64,000 bases of DNA from positions 1-64,000 of the forward strand of contig NZ_FRBE01000008.1 of the NCBI RefSeq assembly GCF_900142535.1, written 5' to 3'. This stretch comes from Fibrobacter sp. UWEL (GTDB lineage Bacteria > Fibrobacterota > Fibrobacteria > Fibrobacterales > Fibrobacteraceae). The position numbers were made by a program, and so were the translations under genes. Below, in pieces: positions 1 to 7,473 of the stretch. Position 1 is the first letter of the stretch. Every line of letters begins with the position of its first letter. The notes below the pieces were generated by a model. It searched no databases, was not told the origin of the DNA, and was given only the letters and a program-made list of their open reading frames with translations.

Positions 1-56
1 TGGTAGAGATCAAAAGCCCGAATCCATTCTTTTTCTGTGTGTTTCTTATACATGAA

Positions 57-88
57 AACCCCGAAGGTTGTGTCCAACTTTCGGGGTT
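57..88. terminator. Hairpin, probable terminator of a gene left of the window
   Basis: An imperfect inverted repeat (AACCCCGAA-G-GTTG, loop TGTC, CAAC-T-TTCGGGGTT) forms a long stem. It is followed by TTTTC when read on the minus strand and by no T-run on the plus strand, so it would work better for minus-strand transcription. No credible gene lies between it and position 267. Confidence 0.45.
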
Positions 89-150
89 CACATCACATTC
101 GCCTTTGGGGATTTTTGTTTTTAGTTCGTCGGAAGTGGAGCGTCCGCGAC

Positions 151-177
151 TTGGTTCCTTTTGAAAACATAAAAATG
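151..177. repeat. Left copy of 27-bp direct repeat bracketing the AT-rich cassette
   Basis: This 27-bp block starts TTGGTTCC and ends AAAAATG, and recurs perfectly at 5394-5420. The two copies enclose exactly the three AT-rich genes at 267-5381. It is too long for an ordinary insertion-sequence target duplication, so an att-like or recombination-derived repeat is more likely. Confidence 0.85.
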
Positions 178-266
178 GTGGGAAATTTTTTAGAAGCCTC
201 GTTTTTTTTTGGTAGATTTAGTAAGGGTTAACTCTTGAGAATAGATGTAAAATTTAAAGGAAAAAA

Positions 267-716
267 ATGAAAAAAGTTTTTTTATCTCTGTTGATGTTTT
301 TCACTTGTAGTGCGATTGCCCAGAACGAACCTGTGTGCAACGGAAGCAACTCCAATGGTTTTGCGGGTATTCCGCTAACGTCTTGCGCATACTCAATATC
401 GTCGTATAGTATAGGGATGAATGCGGGATTGTTTTTTGTAGATACGGGGTATGATGTAACTTATAATGGAAAAAAATATCGTCTACGATTGGCGGTAACC
501 TCTTCCAGTGCTTATTACAAGGATTATCAGGCTATTCTGCAAACGGCATATGCGACAAGAAGCAAGATTCAATTGATTTATCCAAATTTTGCATTGGTGG
601 GTGTAGGCGATGCCAATGTGGGAATGAGTGATACAGAATGCCGTATGAACCATGATAATGAAGGCAACCCAGCAAATATGTATTGTCCAATTCAGGCAGT
701 CGAGTTACTTAACTAG
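267..716 (+). CDS. Small secreted protein of unknown function
   Basis: 149 residues beginning with a clear Sec signal peptide (MKKVFLSLLMFFTCSAIAQ, cleavage expected after SAIAQ). The mature part is about 130 residues with four cysteines (in VCNG, TSCAY, ECRM, YCPI), consistent with disulfides in an exported protein. I recognise no domain. An AAAGGA ribosome site lies just before the ATG. The gene is AT-rich like the next two and unlike the GH9 gene that follows. The large lyase-like gene starts 18 nt downstream, so the two are probably cotranscribed. A helper or inhibitor role for that lyase is only a guess from adjacency. Confidence 0.7.
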   Translation: MKKVFLSLLMFFTCSAIAQNEPVCNGSNSNGFAGIPLTSCAYSISSYSIGMNAGLFFVDTGYDVTYNGKKYRLRLAVTSSSAYYKDYQAILQTAYATRSKIQLIYPNFALVGVGDANVGMSDTECRMNHDNEGNPANMYCPIQAVELLN

Positions 717-734
717 TTTTTCACATAGATTGTT

Positions 735-3700
735 ATGCTTGCCAACTATCGGAATATCCTTGTAGTTTTGTTCATTTTAGCACAATGTGGTTTAGCTTCT
801 GTTCATAAGATTTATCACAATGTTGCGACTATCGTTTCCTTACAAGATGGCGATGAAATTGTACTAGATAGCATGCCTCTGAGTTGGGGCGTGAGTAGGG
901 TTGTGCTAGGTGTGAACTCTGTTCCTGCTTTGCAATTGTCTGGGTATTTGACGATAAATGGGTGTAAGTATTATTTAGATAACTCTTATAAGCAAATAGA
1001 TTTTGCTTACAATAGTGTTATTTCAGTTAAGTATTATGGTTCAGCACAAAAACTTCCTATCCAGTGGTGGGTGGATTCAGCTCCTATTCAATCAAAATGT
1101 GATGATGGCTTCGAGAGTGCTAGGAAAGATTCTATTCGTAGCATTCTTCAGCATTTTGTTGATTCTGTACATGCTTTCAGAATAAAGGATTATGTTGACC
1201 TAGGTGAAATTAACTCAGTGACGAATTTTGAAGGTAGTTCTGAAATGTTTAAAATTACAAAACTGCCTGATTGGTTTTATAATCAAATTAATGTAATGAT
1301 TGAAGCTACAGATGGTCGCGAATTACGTGGGTATGTATATGTCGGTGGAAAAAGGGTGAAGGTTGAGGGATGGAGTTCTAGATTTACTTTGTATCAAAAG
1401 ACTTCTTTGGTACCGTTCTTTGAGATTGCTTTTCCAGAATATAGAAAGGTGAGAGTTAGATGGTGGGTTGAGTCAAAATCGGTTTCTAAAACAGAGGTAA
1501 AGGCTAAAGAAAACATTTTTTCAGAGGATTCTATTAAGGTTGATTACTTATTTGGACAGACTCCTTATACAAAGGAGGTGGTTAGCCTTGTATTTGATAA
1601 AAATTCCTTTAGAGACAAAAAGATTCCTTCGGTAGAACGATTGTCTTTTGATCCGCAAGGACCTAATAGGTCGGCTGATTTAGCTATACGTGGTGCAATC
1701 TATGATGTGCACGCTGTTTTGAATAGTGGCGATAGTGTTGTTTTCGCTTTGCCTTTGGAATTTGTCTATGATGTTGAACGAGATTCTGTAACCATAGAAC
1801 ATTTTATTGAAGAGGAAAATCGATGGATTGAGGAATCTGTTGATAGTATTGTAGGAAATTACGCTTATTTTAAAGTGGGACATTTTTCGTGGCTACGTAC
1901 TCTTTGCCGAACTATAACCACGGGCATTGTACACACAATGTTTCCGGCTGTGGCCGTATGTGAAACACTTTCGGAAGAATGTAAAAGAATTGTAAGTGGA
2001 GCTATTAATAGTGTCGCGGATGTGGAAACGGGTGCTATGAATGGCGTTGGTTGGGTGCTGACGTTGCTTGAAAACATTGCATGTGGTAGTTTTGGTGTTG
2101 TAAAGGATATGTTTTTTCCACCTCAGGATTCAATGTGGAGTATTGGTCAGGGAAAATTGGATACCGCTGCGATTCGAAAGCATGGTGTAGATGTTATTAA
2201 GGAATTGAAAAAATTGAGAGAAATGCCACTCAAGATGCTTTCTAAAACTCAATGCGGTATAGGGACTCCGCTACAAACTTGCAGATGGGAAACAACAAAA
2301 GATAATTTGGACATTTTGCTGGCTGATGCGATACTTGCACAATTTCCACCTAGCGATGGAGACTCTTCTTATGGAAAAAACAAATATGTTTTTTCCATGG
2401 ATGAGGAAAAAGGTATGTTAAAAACAATAGCTGGTGATTCCGTAAAGGAAATGAAGTATACGGATTATTTTATGTCTCATAGTTCCTTTGTCGATGAGGC
2501 TGTAACCTCCATAGATGGTGTTTTGCAATGTTTTAATGTAGTGAATTACAATGGTTCAAAAATACAGAGTTATGTGAATTTCTATAAATCGTTATTTAGT
2601 CTTTCTGGCTATACAGAAACTTGTCATGATTTTTTTGATTTGATTGTTGGTAATGATTTAGGATATCTTGGGTCTACATACGATTGTGCTGTAGATGGGA
2701 TTTCTGGATTAAGTTTTCTTGTTGATAATTTTGGTGGGTATACGGATATTCTTCAAAAAATATCAGATGTTATGGTAAGGGTGTCTTTGTTAGCTTGGTT
2801 AAAAAATGGGGATGACTTTAGAAATTTTTCACTTTTGAAATACAAGACCACATATGACGGGATTCGTGCCTGGCTAGAACTTGTTGGTCCTTTCCTTGCG
2901 GAAAATAACATTGTGGTGAAAACATATGGCAGTTTGGCTCTGTATGAGTATATTCATTATGGAACAAAAGAAAATCTTGACATGATAAATAGTGGTTTAA
3001 ATCGTCATTATGGTCCGAATGGTGGGTATTCCGAAGGTATGGGTTACTCTCAATATATATGGGATGATTTAACCTATGTTCTAGCGGCGCTACAAGATGC
3101 GTATAAATCAAAAAATGTGAATTTTCCTGGTATTAACGGAAAATTCTTGAAATCTCCGGATTACATATTTGAATTCTCGAGGCCGGTGAGAACGGTTGTG
3201 GAAGATGTTTACTATCCTCTAGGTTTAATTCCCGTGGAAGCTGATGATGGTGTGACGTATAATCCAGACTATCGTGTGTGGGCAAAATTAAAGAATGATC
3301 CGAAGTACCTGGCGATGAGTGAAGCATTCCCTTTAAAGGCTGAAAACGGTAAAATTAATGTTCTAGTCTCATTTGGGTTTCCCGATGATAGTTTGTATAA
3401 ATCTAGCAGAAAAATACTTCCTCAAAGGGATTCTCTTTGGGGAAGTTTTAAGGATGGTGTAGGACTGATTACTGTGGTGAAAAATAGGGATACTGTTGCT
3501 CTTTCAATGATTGCCGAAGATGGCGAACTTTGGACTCGTGGGCAGGCGCATGATCAGCAGGACAATTTATCAATTACTCTTTCTAGCTCAAAAAGCGGTT
3601 TTTTGATTCAGGATAGGGGGTATTCTAGTTTTGATAAGAGAGGTTCCTCTGATAAATTTCATCGTTATAATGATCACAATGTGTTGACCTATGAGGAGGG

Positions 3701-4673
3701 ACAAGGTGATAATAAGCATATTCCCTTTAGTGATATTTGGTCAAGAGCGTATGATATTTTGGATGACTACCCTGGTTTCAGTTTAGATTTGCTCATCGGA
3801 ATATTTGATTTATGTAATCGGGTTGGTAATAAGGACTATAATTTTACCGTGGAGGGTGGTCAGGACGCGTCTGTTTTGGAACGTCGAATCGAGGATTATG
3901 AAAATAAGGTCGTTGGTTATACGGCAAGGATGACTTGGTCCCATAAAAAAGATGATACCTATGATGCTGTAATTGAAAATAATCGAACAATTCTGTATTT
4001 TGGCGAAAACTTTTGGGTAATTGACCGGCCGAACATGGCTGGGTTGAATTGGCTAGCAAATTCACCGATTAATTCTTGGAAAAATACGAAATTAAAATTG
4101 TATAGTTCCGCACAGAAGGATGCGGTGGACTTAGGCGCTGAAAATAATCAAAATGGCTTTGATATAGTGCAGAAAGTGTTCAGGGCAGATTTTCATTTTA
4201 ATGATAGAGGAGAGGTTGTGCTTACGAATTATCCTTATTCGTTGAGTGATGAAAATGCCTTGACATACGTAATGACTTATGCTTTGGGTGAAACCTCCCT
4301 TGAAAGGGATGAATTGAATTGTAAAGAGAATTATCAATGTTTTATGAGTTTGAATAAAAGACTGCGGCTTGTCGTTCCGCCAAGGGGTGAAAAATTCAAA
4401 ATTTGTGATGTACTTCCATTTGATGAGTGTTCTGGCGATGTGTTTTCAAATGGAATAACGATGTTTACAAACTTAGAGAATGATGGTAAGTGGAATTCTT
4501 CTTGGGTTTTAGATGGAAGACTGACTTGTGTTGAAAAGGGTAGGGAAGAGGAGTGTGAGTCAGTGAAAGTTTCAAAAACTAATTATTCTTTTGCCAGAAA
4601 GGATGGCTCTGTTGTAAACGGCAAATACTCTAATGCGTATTTACCTGCTGTTCCGATTTTATTGTTGAGGTAG
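735..4673 (+). CDS. Very large secreted heparinase II/III-like polysaccharide lyase
   Basis: 1312 residues with an N-terminal hydrophobic signal (roughly residues 8-22, ending GLASVHK). The first ~400 residues look like beta-rich domains. A helical region follows, with YGPNGGYSEGMGYSQY near residue 757, a pattern typical of the (alpha/alpha) toroid of heparinase II/III and alginate/chondroitin lyases. Near residue 937 is GQAHDQQDNLSITL, then a GFLIQDRGY strand and HNVLTYEEG near 981, matching the C-terminal beta-sheet domain of heparinase II/III proteins. The predicted role is cleavage of uronic-acid-containing glycans outside the cell. It is about twice the usual family length. The substrate cannot be told from sequence. 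The lipoprotein gene begins 3 nt after its stop, so the two are probably coupled. Confidence 0.7.
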   Translation: MLANYRNILVVLFILAQCGLASVHKIYHNVATIVSLQDGDEIVLDSMPLSWGVSRVVLGVNSVPALQLSGYLTINGCKYYLDNSYKQIDFAYNSVISVKYYGSAQKLPIQWWVDSAPIQSKCDDGFESARKDSIRSILQHFVDSVHAFRIKDYVDLGEINSVTNFEGSSEMFKITKLPDWFYNQINVMIEATDGRELRGYVYVGGKRVKVEGWSSRFTLYQKTSLVPFFEIAFPEYRKVRVRWWVESKSVSKTEVKAKENIFSEDSIKVDYLFGQTPYTKEVVSLVFDKNSFRDKKIPSVERLSFDPQGPNRSADLAIRGAIYDVHAVLNSGDSVVFALPLEFVYDVERDSVTIEHFIEEENRWIEESVDSIVGNYAYFKVGHFSWLRTLCRTITTGIVHTMFPAVAVCETLSEECKRIVSGAINSVADVETGAMNGVGWVLTLLENIACGSFGVVKDMFFPPQDSMWSIGQGKLDTAAIRKHGVDVIKELKKLREMPLKMLSKTQCGIGTPLQTCRWETTKDNLDILLADAILAQFPPSDGDSSYGKNKYVFSMDEEKGMLKTIAGDSVKEMKYTDYFMSHSSFVDEAVTSIDGVLQCFNVVNYNGSKIQSYVNFYKSLFSLSGYTETCHDFFDLIVGNDLGYLGSTYDCAVDGISGLSFLVDNFGGYTDILQKISDVMVRVSLLAWLKNGDDFRNFSLLKYKTTYDGIRAWLELVGPFLAENNIVVKTYGSLALYEYIHYGTKENLDMINSGLNRHYGPNGGYSEGMGYSQYIWDDLTYVLAALQDAYKSKNVNFPGINGKFLKSPDYIFEFSRPVRTVVEDVYYPLGLIPVEADDGVTYNPDYRVWAKLKNDPKYLAMSEAFPLKAENGKINVLVSFGFPDDSLYKSSRKILPQRDSLWGSFKDGVGLITVVKNRDTVALSMIAEDGELWTRGQAHDQQDNLSITLSSSKSGFLIQDRGYSSFDKRGSSDKFHRYNDHNVLTYEEGQGDNKHIPFSDIWSRAYDILDDYPGFSLDLLIGIFDLCNRVGNKDYNFTVEGGQDASVLERRIEDYENKVVGYTARMTWSHKKDDTYDAVIENNRTILYFGENFWVIDRPNMAGLNWLANSPINSWKNTKLKLYSSAQKDAVDLGAENNQNGFDIVQKVFRADFHFNDRGEVVLTNYPYSLSDENALTYVMTYALGETSLERDELNCKENYQCFMSLNKRLRLVVPPRGEKFKICDVLPFDECSGDVFSNGITMFTNLENDGKWNSSWVLDGRLTCVEKGREEECESVKVSKTNYSFARKDGSVVNGKYSNAYLPAVPILLLR

Positions 4674-4676
4674 ATT

Positions 4677-5381
4677 GTGCAAAAGCTTTTATGGGTGATC
4701 CCGCCTTTGCTGATTTTTTTAGGGTGTGATATGAATGCTGGCTGTGATGGAACTTTTGTCAGTTGTTGTGACGGAAGCACGAAAAGACATGCCGAGAGTA
4801 ATTTGCTGTTGCACTTTTATACAAAATGTAATTTTGATGATGGATGTGACTTAAACTTGTATTTTTCAGGGGCTTTTCGTGATACTATTCGAGGCTCTTG
4901 TGGCCTTGATTTTAATTTAATGCTTCAGTCGGATGATTCGCTGGTTTCTGTGCGAAGTGATAGAACGTATATGTTTTCTGTAAAAGAGAAAGAAGATGCT
5001 TCCTGGTGGTTTAAAAATGGTGAATATTTCAATTTTCCTTTAATTCATGAAGACCATATTAAGTTCTCTTTAATTGATGCGGATAAGGTGTCGAAGGATT
5101 ATGATATCGATGTATCTGAAATAGTCCATTCCTATGAGTATGATGGTGATTCTGTACGGGTGAAGGTTTTGGATAATTGCCGTGTGACTTTATTTTGGAG
5201 AAAAAAAGGGTATGTTGAAAAAAATTTTGAGTATTATAGAGGTAATATTCAGGGCGAATATTTTTCATTTCCCATATCAGATGATTACCTGTCGTATTTT
5301 GATTGCAATTGTTGGCTTCACAAACAAAGCTCTTTTGGAACGGATGATGTTGAAATGGCCTTTCGTATATACTGGAAGTGA
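4677..5381 (+). CDS. Cys-rich lipoprotein, function unknown
   Basis: 234 residues starting at GTG, 3 nt after the stop of the lyase-like gene, so translation is probably coupled. The N-terminus MQKLLWVIPPLLIFLGC ends in a lipobox, predicting a lipid-anchored envelope protein. The mature N-terminal half is cysteine-rich (GCDGTFVSCCDG, KCNFDDGCD), and a CNC motif lies near the C-terminus. No family recognised. Because it travels with the lyase-like gene inside the repeat-bracketed cassette, a role in binding or presenting the lyase or its substrate is possible but unproven. Confidence 0.65.
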   Translation: MQKLLWVIPPLLIFLGCDMNAGCDGTFVSCCDGSTKRHAESNLLLHFYTKCNFDDGCDLNLYFSGAFRDTIRGSCGLDFNLMLQSDDSLVSVRSDRTYMFSVKEKEDASWWFKNGEYFNFPLIHEDHIKFSLIDADKVSKDYDIDVSEIVHSYEYDGDSVRVKVLDNCRVTLFWRKKGYVEKNFEYYRGNIQGEYFSFPISDDYLSYFDCNCWLHKQSSFGTDDVEMAFRIYWK

Positions 5382-5393
5382 TTTTTGGGGCTT

Positions 5394-5420
5394 TTGGTTC
5401 CTTTTGAAAACATAAAAATG
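5394..5420. repeat. Right copy of 27-bp direct repeat
   Basis: Perfect repeat of 151-177, starting 13 nt after the lipoprotein stop codon and ending 46 nt before the GH9 start. Both copies precede a gene start at short range, so the repeat may carry promoter or leader sequence of the GH9 gene that was duplicated when the cassette arrived. Confidence 0.85.
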
Positions 5421-5466
5421 TGGGTTGCTTTAGCACAAAATCTTGTTTTGTAAGTATATTCAGGAC

Positions 5467-7278
5467 ATGAAAAAGTTTAATTCTGTTGTTTTGTCTGTTG
5501 CGCTGGGTAGCGCCTTGTCCACAAGCGCTGTCGCCGGCCCCCTTTTGATCAACCAGCTGGGCTTTACCCCGGAATCCGAGAAACTGGCCATTGTGCCGGG
5601 CAGTGATGCCAACGAGCTGGAAGTCCGTGACCTTAATGGAAAGACTGTCCTGAAGATGGATGCCCCCATGGTCTATGACTGGGAATACAGCGGGGAAGAA
5701 GTTCAGACATACGACTTTTCCGCCGTGAAGACTCCGGGAACCTACCGCCTCTACCGCGGTGGCGAATACCTGGGCAACCCCATTGTCATTGGTGACTGCG
5801 TTTATGAAGAGTTGACCAAGGGTGCCATCAAGTGGTTCTATTACCAGCGTGCCAGCATGCCTATCGAGGCCCAGTACGGTGGAAAGTGGGTCCGTGCCGC
5901 CGGCCATCCCGATGACCAGGTGATCGTCTATGGTACCGATGCCCGTACCGCTCCTGGCTACGAGAAGGCTGTAGGGAAGAAGCATCCCAAGGCTGGTCAG
6001 AACGTGATGATCAACTCTTCCAAGGGTTGGTACGATGCGGGCGACTACGGCAAGTATATCGTGAACTCCGGCATTACCGTGTTCACCCTGCTGGAAATGT
6101 ACGAGGATTTCCCGACTTATATGGATACCCTCTCCTGGAACATTCCCCGCGAGTTGAAGAACTACCCGGCGCTTCTGGAAGAAGTGAAGTACAATCTGGA
6201 CTGGATGCTTACCATGCAGGATGTTGACGGTGGCGTTTACCATAAGGTTACCACCTTGATGTTTGGCGCTTCCGTGATGCCGGAACTGGATGGCGCTCCC
6301 CGCTATGCCATTATCAAGAACGTCACCGCAACTCTGGATTTTGCCGCAGTCATGGCCCAGGCTTCCGTGATTTACAAGAAGGCCGATGCTGCTTATGCGG
6401 AAACTTGCCTGAAGGCTGCAGAAAAGGCTTACGCCTGGGCTAAGAAGTATCCCAAGGCATTCTACAAGCAGCCTTCTGATGTGCAGACCGGTGAATACAT
6501 GCATGGTGGTGAAGACGGCAAGGATGAATTCCGCTGGGCTGCCGCTGAACTTTATCGCGCCAAGGTTGCCTACGGTGCCGGCAAGGACAAGGCCGCTGCA
6601 GGTTACCTGGCTGACCTGAAGAAGAACAAGTTTACTCCCGATGGCGCCTGGTGGGGCAACGTGAATATGCTTGCCGCATTCCGCGTGGCCAAGGACGCTG
6701 CAACTTTCGGTGCTGACTTGAACAAGGCCGCAAAGAAGGTGGTGATGGACGAAGCCAACAACCTGCGTGCTGTGGGTGATACTAGCGGTTACCATCTGCC
6801 TGCATTCCCCTGGAGCTGGAACTGGGGTTCCAATAGCGCTATGGCCAATAACGCCATGGTATTGCTCCACGCCTATTACCTGACCGGCGACAAGAGCTAC
6901 GTGGATGGCGCACAGCAGGTCCTTGACTATCTGCTGGGCAAGAACCCCATGGAAATCTCCTACGTGACAGGCTTCGGCTATCGTAGCGCTCGATTCCCGC
7001 ACCACCGCCCCAGCGAAGGCGACCTGGTGGACGATCCGGTGCCGGGTATGCTGGTGGGTGGACCTCACCTGGGCAAGCAGGATATTAACCTGGACGGCAA
7101 GGAACTTTGGAAGTGCCCCAACTATGCCGCCGCAGACAAGCCGGCTCTGGCCTACATCGACAACCGTTGCAGCTATGCTACCAACGAAGTGGCCATTAAC
7201 TGGAATGCTCCCCTGGCTTATATCTCTGGCGCCCTCCAGGCGGTTTATCTGGGGAACAAGGCTGCCTCTGTGAAATAA
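5467..7278 (+). CDS. GH9 family endoglucanase (secreted cellulase)
   Basis: 603 residues from the ATG at 5467 (AGGA just upstream; a TTG-started extension from 5443 is unlikely). The signal peptide ends ALSTSAVAG. A cellulase N-terminal Ig-like domain follows (LINQLGFTPES onward, about residues 22-105), then the GH9 (alpha/alpha)6 catalytic domain. Visible GH9 signatures are WYDAGDYGKY with Asp190 and Asp193 (base region), FPHHRPSEGD, and NEVAINWNAP with Glu574 as the expected proton donor. The reaction is hydrolysis of beta-1,4-glucan. There is no C-terminal CBM or sorting domain. The start of a GC-richer, CAZyme-rich stretch, with codon use different from the preceding cassette. A good terminator follows. 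Confidence 0.93.
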   Translation: MKKFNSVVLSVALGSALSTSAVAGPLLINQLGFTPESEKLAIVPGSDANELEVRDLNGKTVLKMDAPMVYDWEYSGEEVQTYDFSAVKTPGTYRLYRGGEYLGNPIVIGDCVYEELTKGAIKWFYYQRASMPIEAQYGGKWVRAAGHPDDQVIVYGTDARTAPGYEKAVGKKHPKAGQNVMINSSKGWYDAGDYGKYIVNSGITVFTLLEMYEDFPTYMDTLSWNIPRELKNYPALLEEVKYNLDWMLTMQDVDGGVYHKVTTLMFGASVMPELDGAPRYAIIKNVTATLDFAAVMAQASVIYKKADAAYAETCLKAAEKAYAWAKKYPKAFYKQPSDVQTGEYMHGGEDGKDEFRWAAAELYRAKVAYGAGKDKAAAGYLADLKKNKFTPDGAWWGNVNMLAAFRVAKDAATFGADLNKAAKKVVMDEANNLRAVGDTSGYHLPAFPWSWNWGSNSAMANNAMVLLHAYYLTGDKSYVDGAQQVLDYLLGKNPMEISYVTGFGYRSARFPHHRPSEGDLVDDPVPGMLVGGPHLGKQDINLDGKELWKCPNYAAADKPALAYIDNRCSYATNEVAINWNAPLAYISGALQAVYLGNKAASVK

Positions 7279-7310
7279 TCCTCCGGATTGTTGAATTAAG
7301 AGTTTAAAAG

Positions 7311-7334
7311 GACCTCGCGCAAGCGGGGTCTTTT
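7311..7334 (+). terminator. Rho-independent terminator after GH9 gene
   Basis: GACCTCGC-GCAA-GCGGGGTC followed by TTTT, 32 nt after the GH9 stop codon. Confidence 0.8.
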
Positions 7335-7473
7335 GTCATTTCTGGCGGTTTGGTTTTTGCAATTTCTGCAAAACTGTTTGCGATGAGGGGGTGGATTTAG
7401 GGCTTTTTCGGTCCTATTTTTAGAATGGGAAATTCCCTGGATAGGTGTATGTAGATAATCACGAGGGAACAAT

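Noticed and set aside
37-231. 64-codon open frame at the left edge
   Set aside because: Runs through a terminator-like hairpin and the 27-bp direct repeat; no ribosome site and no protein-like composition.
151-5420. Insertion sequence or composite transposon explanation for the 27-bp repeats
   Set aside because: No transposase in the interval and no terminal inverted repeats; 27 bp is too long for a usual target duplication.
5059-7068. 669-codon minus-strand frame opposite the GH9 gene
   Set aside because: Antisense shadow of the GC-rich GH9 frame; composition is His/Gly/Val-rich noise and the GH9 motifs are on the plus strand.
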